Of a DNA stretch of 64,000 nucleotides, positions 1 to 10,805 are shown one piece after another. This DNA is from Alloascoidea africana. Taxonomy: Eukaryota > Ascomycota > Alloascoideomycetes > Alloascoideales > Alloascoideaceae. Both the position numbers and the translations under genes were made by a program. The notes below the pieces were generated by a model that ran no database searches, had not been told where the DNA came from, and saw only the letters and a list, made by a program, of their open reading frames with translations. Position 1 is the first letter of the stretch. The number at the start of each line of letters is the position of its first letter. The stretch covers positions 149,234 through 213,233 of the forward strand of contig JAKTTT010000039.1 in NCBI GenBank assembly GCA_030581615.1. The letters are read 5' to 3'.

Positions 1-1083
1 TTGATGAACAACAACCTTAACACGGAAGAGGCTCTTTTGACTAAGCTAGAGACAACAAATATTGAAGAAGCGGAAATACAAGATAGCTTACCAAACTCTG
101 TTGCAACCGATAGGAATAATGATGAACCCGAAAAAGAAATGGCTGTGGAAAGGAATGAAATGACAGATCATAATTACCCAGATCGAGATTCAGAAGACAT
201 TACGTCCCCGGAAGATGTAGCTGATGTCAATAAAGAACCTGAAGGACTTGACGCTGTTCCATCGGTAGATCCTAACAGTCTATCAACTTCTGTCATGACT
301 GATGGAAACTTTTCCATTTTTCAAGGAGCCAATGCTGAACACAAATTTTCAACCATTTTATCAGTTCCAAGCAGCGATGAGGACGACGAAGCCCTTCTTT
401 CACCTCAATCTGAGCTTGAAACAGCGTATGAGCAGTTGCTTCGACAAAAGCCAACCATAGGCGATTATTTCAAGATTGCCCTCACAGATACTCATTTCAT
501 TCCAACCATTTTTGATCTGTTTTTCGATTTTCCTTTTAATAGTTTCATTCATAACGTTACGTTTGATATAGTTCAGCAGGTTTTAAATGGCAACATGGAT
601 TCAAGCTACAACAAATTTCTTGCCATTGATCTTTTTAAAGTCTCCCATATCACAGAAAGAATTATCGAAGGGTATCGACGAACGAAGAAGCATGAAGCTG
701 ATACTTTCATTTCGTATGGGTACTCTGGCCACTTAACGCTAATAGCTGAGGAAGTCGTAAAGTTTTCATCCTTGTGCTATTCAGAATCATTTTCGATGCC
801 GGTTCAAGGTTACTTGGAGAGTAATGAGTGGAGGAATCATGTGGACACCGTTCTCACAGATGCTCGAGAAAACTATAACGCAGTTCTTGGTGGAGTTTTG
901 CCGGATAAATGCGAACCATACAGAAATCCCAATGCTATAATTCTAGGCAATGGAGAAGAGTCTTTTAGTAATAGTGAAACAGGAGACATTCTGGATTACG
1001 ACAGAGATGCGAAAGATGAAGAGGACATAATTCAGGAGGATATGGTTCATCTGGAACCAGTAACGACTCTGAACGGCACATGA
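1..1083 (+). CDS. SIT4-associated protein (SAP185/SAP190 type), 3' part only
   Basis: Partial gene: the frame is open from the first base, so the 5' end lies outside the window; the stop is TGA at 1081. The visible 360 residues begin with an acidic, low-complexity stretch (about 1-140) and continue into the C-terminal half of a SAPS domain, with stretches such as DLFFDFPFNSFIHN, VQQVLNG and a helical segment ending SLCYSES. SAP proteins are regulatory partners of the PP2A-like phosphatase Sit4 and direct it to substrates in G1 progression, nutrient signalling and Elongator function. The tail after the domain is acidic, as in yeast SAPs. Which of SAP155, SAP185 or SAP190 it matches cannot be said from this part. 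It converges on the TGT gene with only about 70 bp between stops. Confidence 0.85.
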   Translation: MMNNNLNTEEALLTKLETTNIEEAEIQDSLPNSVATDRNNDEPEKEMAVERNEMTDHNYPDRDSEDITSPEDVADVNKEPEGLDAVPSVDPNSLSTSVMTDGNFSIFQGANAEHKFSTILSVPSSDEDDEALLSPQSELETAYEQLLRQKPTIGDYFKIALTDTHFIPTIFDLFFDFPFNSFIHNVTFDIVQQVLNGNMDSSYNKFLAIDLFKVSHITERIIEGYRRTKKHEADTFISYGYSGHLTLIAEEVVKFSSLCYSESFSMPVQGYLESNEWRNHVDTVLTDARENYNAVLGGVLPDKCEPYRNPNAIILGNGEESFSNSETGDILDYDRDAKDEEDIIQEDMVHLEPVTTLNGT

Positions 1084-1152
1084 AGGTGTAAAACAATGTG
1101 CTAAAGCATATATAATCATTAAATATATAATCAACCACAAACATGATCAAAC

Positions 1153-2799
1153 CTAGTGGAGTATATCTATTCCAACTCCTCGAAGAGCGTCTACTGCCCA
1201 CCTTGGATAGGTTTCCTTCTTTCCAGCATATAAATCATAGAAAAAGCGGGTCACAAAAACATCAAATGTGTCCTCTATGATTGCTTCCCTTGCCTCTCTC
1301 ATAAGATTCAACTGATAGTGGGTATTATGCAGCGTTAACAGATGAGCACCAGTAGTCTCTTTCGAAGCGACATGAAATATAAATGATTTAGTTATTCCCA
1401 TTCCTCCTTCTTCTTTGGGTTTGCATATCGGGCATTTGCACCCAGGCTCTACAGGAGTGAAATCACTCGCAAACTGTTTTTGACGTAGATTCAGAGTGCC
1501 ATATCTGGTAATCGCGTTTCCAAACCTCTGGACAAAAAACTAAGTTAGAAGGCGACGGTCTATTTTCAAGAAGCAGAAGGTAGCAAAAACTTACAGCTGT
1601 TCTTGTTGGGTAAACACAGTCAAATATGTCGGCACCCAATGCCACTGAAACAACCAGATCTTCTGCATAACCCTAAACAATGTCAACATCAATTAGCAAA
1701 ATCTCAATGGAATGGTTTACAAGTTTTACCACATACCACTCCCATGCAATATCTAGGTTTATTCTCGGGTAAAATTCCAGTACATGTTTTAACGCTTTGA
1801 CCGAAGCAGGTTAGTAGGAGTCTGTTTAGAGTGGAGGAAATGTCTACTCACATATTACAGTAAGATTCCTTGTCCTCCCCGCCAGATAAGCCACCTATTG
1901 CTATTCCAGGAGTATCTCTCTTGATCATTTCCTCGCAGCATTCCTTTCTCAGCTCCAAGTCCAAACCACCTTGAATAATTGCAAACAAATTTTGTCTTTG
2001 GGGGTGCTTGTGTGCTGCGATGCACCGATCAAGCCATCGGATGCTCCTTCTCATGGCCTCAGCTACTCTGGGCCCGGTTGTTAAGGTATGAACAACATCA
2101 TCCAATTGCATTCTTATATGGTTAGTTCATACTTCTGATGAATCTTCTCCTCATTGTTCTTACATTATGTCTGCTCCGATACTGTTTTGAAGATCGATCG
2201 AATGCTCTGGCGTCAAAAGCATTGGAGAGCCATCATGGGGACTCAAGAAACGCACACCTTCCTCTGTGATTTTGGCAAGTTTCAATAGCGATACCATTTG
2301 AAATCTAACGGATGTTAGAATCCTACTCTCAAATCCTAACTATAGTAAGCATACCCTCCGCTATCTGTTAAGATGTTTCGATCCCATGACTGGAATATAT
2401 GTGCGCCTCCAACTTCATCCAGGACGTTCTGGCCAGGTTTCAGTCCGCTAAAGTTTGTTAGATATGACATTCACCCTAGATTATTATCTACTTACAGATG
2501 ATAGGTGTTGTTCAAGCATATTTTGCATCCCAAATTCTTTAATTGCTCAGGAGTTATTCCCTTCAGAGATGCTTGTGTTGCCACAGGCATAAACATTGGG
2601 GTTTCTACCTATATCTCAAAACCGTTAGTCAAGGAAGATAGATCAATGAGAAATCCAAACCCACTGTTCCATGAGGCAGTATCATATTCGCAGCTCGAGC
2701 TCTCGATTTCGAACATCTGGCCACTAGCTCAAACGTCAATGATGCCGACCGAGATGATACAGAGGCACCAGAAACGGAATTGAGAGTTGCTGTCGACAT
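1153..2799 (-). CDS. QTRT1: Queuine tRNA-ribosyltransferase catalytic subunit, 8 exons
   Basis: Exons (minus strand): 2799-2665, 2608-2496, 2447-2355, 2304-2164, 2112-1852, 1794-1737, 1672-1595, 1527-1153. They splice to 1254 nt, 417 residues, close to the roughly 400 of eukaryotic TGT. The enzyme swaps guanine-34 of GUN-anticodon tRNAs (Asn, Asp, His, Tyr) for queuine. Visible hallmarks are TDSGGFQMV with the general-acid Asp, the GGLSGGE loop, the nucleophile region [15 protein letters not shown] formed by joining exons 7 and 8, and the zinc ligands CKCPIC plus a later His (LTLHN). Every exon join restores the family sequence in frame. Donors vary: GTGGGT, GTAAGT, GTATGC, GTAAGA, GTGAGT, GTATGT. 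Saccharomyces cerevisiae lacks this enzyme. A partner subunit (QTRT2) is not in the window. The start ATG at 2799 is the first in frame before the conserved N-terminus. Confidence 0.93.
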
Positions 2800-2933
2800 G
2801 ATCCCAGTGATTTTTGACCAACTTTTCATATTTTGTCTCATCAAACCATCTTTTCAATATCAAAATTTTTCAGTTACCCTCCTGCACTATTGAGAAGAGT
2901 TCTGCCAACATCAAACCATACAGGTACTACCAG
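2800..2933. promoter_or_regulatory. Compact bidirectional promoter between QTRT1 and ELP4
   Basis: Only 134 bp separate the two divergent start codons (2799 minus, 2934 plus). No canonical TATA box is visible. The two 5' UTRs must therefore be very short or overlap. This is inferred from gene positions, not from a recognised element. Confidence 0.6.
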
Positions 2934-4334
2934 ATGTCGTTCCAGAGAAAAGGAGTTATAATCAATCAGACCGGTAATAAAAGAGCACCAATTAGCTCTG
3001 TTCCCGGGAGGTATGCTTCAGGACCTGCACCAAACCGGAGTGGCCAAGGAGGTGTGCCAGTTGGAAGAATTCCACCTGGCGTCCCTCAGCGTACCCAACC
3101 ACCACAAAGTAGCGGTGCCGTCCGACAGAATCCCCTTCGGCAGCAGCATCCAGCTCTCTCAGGCCAGACTTCTCGTAGTGCGCCAGCTCTACCGCATCCC
3201 GGTGTACGGCCTTCTCTCTCCACCTCGCAAGCAACTATATCGTCTGGCACTAACGACTTGGATAACTTGCTTGCTCATATAGGCATTCCACTAGGAGCAA
3301 TTGTGCTTGTTGAGGAGTCAGGAGCTACGGATTTCTCAAGTGTCATTTTAAGAGCCTTTGCTGCTCAAGGGATAATACATCAGCGGCTAGCCATGGGGCT
3401 TAATCCAGCGTCAATTGGACTGAATGCTTCACCGCTTCCTCCAACCACACCAAAAACATTTGTGGTTGCAATAGGCGTTGACGATCATTGGGGAAAAGAG
3501 TTACCGGGAGTATACAAGGGAAGCAGCAAAGACGTTAAGAAGCTAAAGATCAAAGAACAGGAATCCCAAGTGACTGTCCAGAATATGATAGGAAGATCAA
3601 AGGATAAAGATTTGAAAATTGCTTGGAGGTATGGCTTGAACAAGGACAAAAATGATCCGGGAGCTTCGAAAAAGCATAGCTATATCCAAGAACATTATCC
3701 CTTTTTTAATAATCAATTTGATATCAAATCTCGTTTGGTGCCTTCGCCATCGTCTACAGAGTTGTTGCTTTTAAATCCATCCAATCTATCCTCCTCTCAA
3801 GAATACTTCAAATCAATCATAAACAGGATTCTCTCATTTTTGAAAAGCACAGATCAAGATTCAGTAGTGCGGATAGTCATCCCAAGCTTACTGCATCCGG
3901 CAACATATTCTCCAGAGTGTTCTTCGCCATCTCAGCTATTCCCATTTATTCTCGCTTTAAGGTCGTTATCCAGGATTTATTCTTCTCGTATATCAATTTT
4001 CGCATCTCTTTCACTGGAATTGTATCCCAGATCAGATGCTCTAACGAGTCGAATTGAAAGTTTGGTGGATGGTGTCTTTCACTTGGAACCTTTTGATGAA
4101 GCCTTGGGCGCATTGGTTGAAAAGGCAAACACATCAACAACCAAAAAAGCGCAACAAGGATTTATACATATATACAAAGCCCCTACGAATAGTGAACGGG
4201 GACAGATGGAAATACGGAAAGGGGAGTTTGCCTTCCGAAATGGGAGAAGACAATTTGAGATTGAAGAATGGGGAATTCCAGTGGAAGAGGAGGCACAAGA
4301 AGAATCTAACACGAAGGTTAATTTGGACTACTAG
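2934..4334 (+). CDS. ELP4: Elongator complex subunit 4 (PAXNEB family)
   Basis: Elp4 forms the RecA-like Elp4-Elp5-Elp6 hexamer of Elongator, which is needed for 5-carbonylmethyl-type modification of wobble uridine 34. The frame is open further upstream, but I place the start at ATG 2934 because it gives the family-like N-terminus MSFQRKGVII. The product is 466 residues. An N-terminal Pro/Gln/Ser-rich stretch (about 20-105) precedes the RecA-like fold, which starts near LDNLLAHIGIPLGAIVLVEE and continues through SSVILRAFAAQG. As in other Elp4 proteins a proper Walker A motif is absent. The end is acidic (EEEAQEE). It is convergent with GLC8, 176 bp apart, and head to head with QTRT1. Confidence 0.9.
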   Translation: MSFQRKGVIINQTGNKRAPISSVPGRYASGPAPNRSGQGGVPVGRIPPGVPQRTQPPQSSGAVRQNPLRQQHPALSGQTSRSAPALPHPGVRPSLSTSQATISSGTNDLDNLLAHIGIPLGAIVLVEESGATDFSSVILRAFAAQGIIHQRLAMGLNPASIGLNASPLPPTTPKTFVVAIGVDDHWGKELPGVYKGSSKDVKKLKIKEQESQVTVQNMIGRSKDKDLKIAWRYGLNKDKNDPGASKKHSYIQEHYPFFNNQFDIKSRLVPSPSSTELLLLNPSNLSSSQEYFKSIINRILSFLKSTDQDSVVRIVIPSLLHPATYSPECSSPSQLFPFILALRSLSRIYSSRISIFASLSLELYPRSDALTSRIESLVDGVFHLEPFDEALGALVEKANTSTTKKAQQGFIHIYKAPTNSERGQMEIRKGEFAFRNGRRQFEIEEWGIPVEEEAQEESNTKVNLDY

Positions 4335-4510
4335 GTTTTATAACAGTCTTTGTAATTTAGAGCAAGTTTCCTGAAGGTGGCAATAGAAACATGAATAAAT
4401 ATCATTGCATTTCACAGAACAAAATTAGTAACCAGGTCATATTCACTAGATATGGTTGCACACAGTCGAGCATCATTATGAGAAAACCAAATACAATTGA
4501 GATCCCATTA

Positions 4511-5155
4511 CTAGTCATTTTCCGACTCAAGATCTGCCTTTGATGGGTGTCTCAACACCGATCCCTTCATATGATAGTGCGCTTTTCTCATGGCTTCAAA
4601 CCTTTTATGTCTCTCTTCCGCAGTCAGTGGCCTTTCCTCCTCCTCCTCCTCCTCCTCTTCGTCATCATTTTCGCTGTCACTCTTAGGACTACTTTTGATA
4701 ATTTCAGATCCCTTCAAAGACTGTGAGGTGTTGTTCTGAGCATCAATCGCCTGGGAAGGCTCACCCAGAGAGAAATCACCGATCTCACTTTCATTGTCGC
4801 TTCGATAGTAATCATTGTTGGGATCAACGCCTCCTTGATATGGCGTCTTGGGCTCATCGATTTTCATTGTATAAGCGGCCTTTTCTTGCTCTGTGAGATA
4901 CAAATTGGCTTCATCCCATTGCAGATGTTCGTCTGAAGAGGCAGCATCAGATTTATCACCTGAATTTTCAGAGTTGGTACGATTCTGCTTCTCCTGATTC
5001 TTCTTAAGTATCTTCTTTCGCTCTTCGGTAGTCAAAGTGGCATTGATGTAGGTATTTTCTAAGACCTGTTTTCTATCATAATCCGATAGCACATTTTCAT
5101 TGTATGAGCTACTAGGAGGCGCGTTTTTCAAGATTCCTTTTGGTTTTTCTGGCAT
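4511..5155 (-). CDS. GLC8: Protein phosphatase 1 regulator, inhibitor-2 type
   Basis: 214-residue hydrophilic protein of the IPP-2/Glc8 family, which binds and modulates PP1 (Glc7). All three conserved patches are present: KGILKN near the N-terminus, QWDEANLY (about residues 88-95), and MKIDEPKTPY (about 105-114) with the phosphorylatable Thr-Pro. A run of glutamates lies at about 170-178, encoded by a CTC/CTT-rich tract on the plus strand near 4635-4660. The C-terminal HYHMK matches the PP1-active-site-binding region of inhibitor-2. No intron is needed. Length agrees with yeast Glc8 (229). Confidence 0.9.
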   Translation of the reverse strand: MPEKPKGILKNAPPSSSYNENVLSDYDRKQVLENTYINATLTTEERKKILKKNQEKQNRTNSENSGDKSDAASSDEHLQWDEANLYLTEQEKAAYTMKIDEPKTPYQGGVDPNNDYYRSDNESEIGDFSLGEPSQAIDAQNNTSQSLKGSEIIKSSPKSDSENDDEEEEEEEEERPLTAEERHKRFEAMRKAHYHMKGSVLRHPSKADLESEND

Positions 5156-5640
5156 GATGGCAATCTCCAGATTTCGAGTAGCTGTCTGTTCCTAGAGAGT
5201 CAGCTCTCCTACAATATGGTTAAAGTTACCCTGCTTTTTGATTAATAATGGTTTAGTAACATTGTTTCAACATTACACCCGCATGGATTTGTACCTAAAA
5301 ATAATTTTTTGGTTTGTGTTTAACTTCACGCGGTGTTCAGAAGACAAAACCATCTCAACTGAATCTGAGGATTAAATTCTATAAAATTATTTTTTCTGAA
5401 TTTATTAGCGATTGTAAAGAGGTTGCTATTTTGGTGTATCCAAACACTAGCGCTGATTCTTTTGTTACCCGAACGTATCGCTTCAAAGGGTTTCTGCATG
5501 TCTGAGAGCTTAAGCGCGTTGTTGTCCGGGAGACGTGTGCTTCCCATATCCGGCTGGCGTTCTCGTAACTGTCTCGTATTTTGTATCTTCTTTTCTTCTT
5601 CTTTCATTCTCCTGTCTCTTCACACTCTTTGCCGTAAAAC
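5156..5640. promoter_or_regulatory. Divergent intergenic region GLC8 / BGL2
   Basis: 485 bp between the two start codons. It holds AT-rich stretches near 5290-5400 and a CT-rich run (TTCTTTTCTTCTTCTTTC, about 5586-5604) just before BGL2, as often seen in strong yeast promoters. I see no convincing small gene; the short open frames overlap each other and look unlike protein. Confidence 0.5.
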
Positions 5641-6699
5641 ATGCGCTCGTTACTTTTGCTAACCGCCATTTCCACAGCAATTTCTTCTGTGGCTGCTGTT
5701 GGATCTGTATGCCATACAGTCTGTCTAAAGAATATGAAGAATCCTCACTAACTCTTGCAATGCAGATTGGTTTTAATCTCGGTGTCAAGACAGACTCTGG
5801 AGAATGTGTATGTTTCGCCTTGATATTGAGCCACGAACGACTTCTTTTTCACGAAAAAGCTTCTAACAGCTCAATAGAAATCCACTGATGACTATGACAG
5901 CGACTTCAAACGTCTCAAGAACTATGCGACAACCATCAAAGTGTATGCCGCTTCCGACTGTAACACCCTGCAAAACATCGCACCCGCTGTTGCAAAGTCC
6001 GACTTCAAGCTCTTTGTTGGAGTTTGGCCAAATGATGAGGACCACTATAATGCTGAGAAAGAGGCCCTTGAATCATACCTTCCGTTGCTGAAGAAAAGCG
6101 ATGTGCCTGCCGTTTTGGTTGGATCTGAAGCGCTTTACAGAGAAGACCTGACTTCAGATGAACTGGCGGACAAGATCAACGATATTCGCAAATTGCTTTC
6201 CAAAATAAAGGATTCTGAGGGCAATAGCTACGAGGGAACTCCTGTTGGAACCGTTGACTCATGGAACATGCTTGTTGATGGAGCTAGTCATTCTACGATT
6301 GTCGCGTCTGATATTGTTCTTGCAAATGCTTTTTCATATTGGCAAGGACAAACTATGGAAAACTCTTCTTATTCTTTCTTTGACGACATTATGCAAGCTC
6401 TTCAAACAATCCAAACTGTTAAAGGTTCGACAGATATCACCTTTTGGGTTGGTGAAACTGGCTGGCCAACTGATGGATCTCATTTTGAGGACTCACAGCC
6501 AGGCCTTAAAAATGCTGCGCAATTTTGGAAAGAGGGTATCTGTGCTATTAGAGGATGGGGAATCAATACCTTGGTCTTTGAAGCTTATGACGAAAAGTGG
6601 AAGCCCGATACCTCTGGAACAAATGATGTTGAGAAGCATTGGGGTATTTTCGATGAAAGCTCTGGTGAACCTAAATTTGACATCTCTTGTGATTTTTAA
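5641..6699 (+). CDS. BGL2: Cell-wall glucan 1,3-beta-glucosidase/transferase (GH17), 3 exons
   Basis: Exons 5641-5706, 5766-5807 and 5878-6699; spliced product 309 residues (S. cerevisiae Bgl2 has 313). Introns use GTATGC and GTATGT donors with CACTAAC and TTCTAAC branch sites. Residues 1-21 are a signal peptide (MRSLLLLTAISTAISSVAA). The mature start reads IGFNLGVKTDSGEC then KSTDDYDSDFKRLK, exactly the family pattern across the exon 2/3 join. GH17 catalytic residues are visible: the acid/base Glu in VGSEALYR and the nucleophile Glu in WVGETGWP. The protein is secreted into the wall, where it cuts and transfers beta-1,3-glucan. The C-terminus ISCDF is also typical. Both introns lie in the first 12 percent of the gene. 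Confidence 0.96.
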
Positions 6700-7497
6700 A
6701 TAGTATGGCACCTAATGCCTCTTTACAGATTGTCATGATATTTCATTAGCATCCATTTGATTGCTTCCAGCTCCCGAATCTTTGTTCTAAGACAAGACCA
6801 TCATTACTACGTATTGAATAGTTAAAGTGAACTTGAAGCTATGGTAATAGTACACACAGTTTGTCAATTTTAACACAAACAATTAAGCTACAATAAAAGT
6901 AACCCTAGCTTCTGGTATAGACTGTTACTACGCCGGATACTCAGATGTCTCGCCCATCGAGGCTGGCTATGAGTAGCAAGAATGTGTCAGTTTAGTCTCA
7001 AACTATTACCTTCATTAGCCTATATGTTAAGTACATATACCAATCTGGAAAGAGGACAAGCAAGATGGAGACGGTTTAAGACATCAAAGTAGGCAGAGAT
7101 CTTGGTAATCTTCACACAAGTCACACCTCCAAAAGTTGGTTCCCTACTTCCAAAGATATGCTTTCGGTACCCTCACACATCTTCCCATGTCTCAACCTAA
7201 ACAAAAAAATCTAATGCAAAAATATCACGAAACTAGAGATAAACCAGTAGAAGGAGGGCTTAAGAAATGGCATTTGTTTGTCGCTAGATGATGACTAGAT
7301 CAAAGGATGAGGCAGCATCAGTTACCCTGCCTTCATGTGATTTCTTTTTCGCCACTATAAAAGGAGCACCACTTCCTTCACTAAACGACACTACAGTGAA
7401 TAGGATTTATTGGGTTCCTATCTTACTGTCAGTCTTCATCATTCATCGCCCTTAATAATAACAGTCTCTGTGATTTATTTGGGGAGGCTTTAAAGTC
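6700..7497. other. Intergenic region BGL2 to TOA1, with a possible unrecognised small gene on the minus strand
   Basis: 798 bp. The part next to TOA1 (from about 7300) is promoter. On the minus strand about 7190-6940 there is a 51-codon open stretch (reading GSREPTFGGVTCVKITKIS) and, across a possible GTATAT...CATAG intron, a short end reading MGETSEYPA-stop. I do not recognise it, and an in-frame TGA sits upstream of it, so it may be chance or a decayed gene. Confidence 0.2.
7356..7363 (+). promoter_or_regulatory. TATA box of TOA1
   Basis: TATAAAAG lies 142 bp upstream of the TOA1 start, in the range usual for yeast. Confidence 0.55.
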
Positions 7498-8356
7498 ATG
7501 TCGAACGCTGAAGTGGTTAGTTGTCGTGGTGTGGTAGTAGAACAAAGCTTTGAGATCTCTAACTAGAAGATTGGTAATAGGGTGCCCTTTATAGACACAT
7601 TATTGATGAGGTCGTCAATGAATCAAGACAAGACTTTGAAGATAATGGAGTTGATGAGGATACACTGCTGGAATTGAAAAAAGTACGATCTTATGTTTGT
7701 GCTGCATCCGCTCTCAACATATGGCTAATTTGAACATTTCTTTTCTGATTTTTAATTAGATTTGGCAACAAAAGTTATCAGACACGGGAGTTGCCAACTT
7801 TCCTTGGGACTTGCCTGTATTGCACCCTCCACCACCTACCGAAACATTGAACCGGCCAATCGAGCCATATTTACCTCCTAATAACTCACTCCCACAACAT
7901 ATCCCACCCTCAGTTAAACAAGAACCAGAGGCTTATGGACATGGATTTCCATCGATTAATGGGCCAGGAGCGCCACAAATTGTAAAACAAGAAGATGTTA
8001 CTCCTGGGTTGATGCTTCCCAGAGGTGGAAGGCTCACACAAGCAGATGGGCCTGCTGAAGTAATAATGGAGTCAGGGTCGCTAACGATTATACCAAAGTC
8101 TCGTCAGGTAGACGGGCCTGACGATGGCCAAGATGATGATAATGAGATTAATTCAGATTTAGATGACTCCGATGATGATAGTGCAGTAGGAGATGATGAA
8201 GACGACGATAGTGAAGGCATGATAATGCTTTGTTTATACGATAAGGTTCAGCGTGTCAAGATTAAGTGGAAGTTCAATCTCAAGGATGGGCTTGCCAATT
8301 TTAATGAGAAGGATTATGTTTTCAACAAGGCTTCGGGAGAATCAGAGTGGTTTTAA
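7498..8356 (+). CDS. TOA1: TFIIA large subunit, 3 exons
   Basis: Exons 7498-7515, 7581-7682 and 7760-8356 splice to 238 codons. Exon 1 encodes only MSNAEV; exon 2 gives GALYRHIIDEVVNE..DFE, and exon 3 starts IWQQKL, together the conserved N-terminal four-helix-bundle segment of Toa1. A proline-rich linker and an acidic stretch (about 165-205, many Asp) follow. The C-terminus (CLYDKVQRVKIKWKFNLKDG, then YVFNKASGESEWF) is the beta-barrel part that contacts TBP. TFIIA stabilises TBP on the TATA box. Donors are GTTAGT and GTACGA. It is shorter than S. cerevisiae Toa1 (286) because of a shorter linker. Confidence 0.94.
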
Positions 8357-8682
8357 AATGATTTGTACTGATATACCAGTAGTATATACGCCAATATATA
8401 TAATTGAGCAATGTACTTGTGTCCAGCTAAGTGCTCTGGCGCTAGAGATGGAGAGCCACCGTTACCCGGCTTCTACAAACTTCCCCGGGCTTGACCCTAA
8501 AGGCAGGAGTTCGAGATGAATCCGTTTCCTCCTGCCTTTAGGGTTTACTTTGCCCTGCTGGTTCATGTGGCCGCCCCATCCATCAAAGACGATAAATAGG
8601 CAGGCTGATGCCCTTTTTTCCTCTTGGTTAGTTCCACCTTTTATTTATTACTTCGCTACCCAGATATCCTATATCATCCAAC
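8357..8682. promoter_or_regulatory. CAR1 upstream region
   Basis: 326 bp between TOA1 and CAR1. It is richer in G+C than the other intergenic regions, contains a perfect inverted repeat (listed separately), and a GATAA core at 8591-8595, the binding core of nitrogen-regulating GATA factors, which control arginase in other yeasts. Confidence 0.45.
8494..8544. repeat. 16-bp perfect inverted repeat upstream of CAR1
   Basis: Arms 8494-8509 (ACCCTAAAGGCAGGAG) and 8529-8544 are exact reverse complements with a 19-nt spacer. It lies about 140-190 bp before the arginase start. It could be an operator for a dimeric regulator, a TOA1 3' end hairpin, or an insertion scar. Confidence 0.85.
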
Positions 8683-9672
8683 ATGACAGGTATGTTTTAA
8701 TCGAGGACGTATCTATCCGATCTTATCTAACGCTCTTCGCCCACAGGCACATTCAAATTTCTCAACACTCAAAGAGCTGCTATAATCACTGCTCCCTTTT
8801 CGGGTGGTCAAGACAAAGGAGGCGTTGAAGAGGGCCCTTATCATGTCTTAGAAAAGGGCATTGTCGACGAAGTTCGTCAGCTGGGCTGGGAAACCAGGCT
8901 CGAAGAGCTTTCGTTCCCTGTGGTTGAAAATGATGAGCCAATTGGCCTTATCAAGAGATCTAAAGGTGTCTCCGAGGCTTGCAAACTCATTTCACAGTCG
9001 GTTGGAAACGCCTGTAAGAACAATGAGCTTCCTATTACTATTGGAGGTGACCACTCAATAGGCATTGGAACAGTGACTGGCGTTCAATCTGCTTACCCTG
9101 ATGCCTGTTTGCTATGGATCGATGCTCATGCGGACATTAATCCGCCAAGTGAGTCGCTCAGTGGAAACTTGCATGGCTGTCCTGTCGCCTTTGTCATGGG
9201 AATCGCAGATGGGTGCCCAAAGTCTCTATCATGGGTCCCAAAATGTTTGAGTCCTGATAGAATCGCATACATTGGTCTTCGGGACGTCGATGCCAGCGAA
9301 AAGAAAATTCTGAAAGAGCTCGGAATTGCGGCTTTTAGCATGTACCATGTTGATAAATATGGCATTGCAAAAGTTGTTGAGATGGCGCTGGCCAAAATTA
9401 ATCCAGACGGTACTAGACCTATTCACATGTCTTACGACGTTGATGCCATTGACCCCATGTATACGCCCGCAACTGGTACTCCTGTCAGAGGAGGATTGAG
9501 TCTCCGAGAAGGATTGTATATACCTGAAGCCATTGCTGAATCTGGTCTGTTAGTCGCTCTCGATGTTGTTGAATGCAACCCAATTTTGGGAAGAGAGGAC
9601 AACCACGTACTAGACACGGTTGCCGCAAGCTGTTCCATTATCAGATGTGCAGTTGGCGAGACTATTATATAA
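8683..9672 (+). CDS. CAR1: Arginase, 2 exons
   Basis: Exon 1 is just 7 nt (8683-8689, ATGACAG); exon 2 is 8747-9672; 310 residues in total. The intron has a GTATGT donor, a TATCTAAC branch site and a CCACAG acceptor. The enzyme hydrolyses arginine to ornithine and urea. The binuclear manganese ligands are all present: GGDHS, DAHAD and SYDVDAIDP. Substrate-side residues lie in the stretch after DAHADINPP and in ECNP. Arginase is cytosolic and normally induced by arginine and released from nitrogen repression, which fits the GATAA core upstream. Without the intron the N-terminal start would be lost, so the tiny first exon is well supported. Confidence 0.95.
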
Positions 9673-9881
9673 ATTTTGTTGTTGTTATCATAAAGATGTA
9701 TGTATGTGTAAAGTAGATAGATATGAAACTGAGCATTGAGATTTTCAGAGGAACGGCATGTAGTCTATCAAGATATTTGTATTCTCTCGCGGAGTATCCA
9801 AAGAATTACAGCGAAGAAAACTAAATGATGCAGTGAAATGCTATAGTATACAACCAAATATCCAATTAAAACTTATGGTAT

Positions 9882-10805
<924 letters not shown>

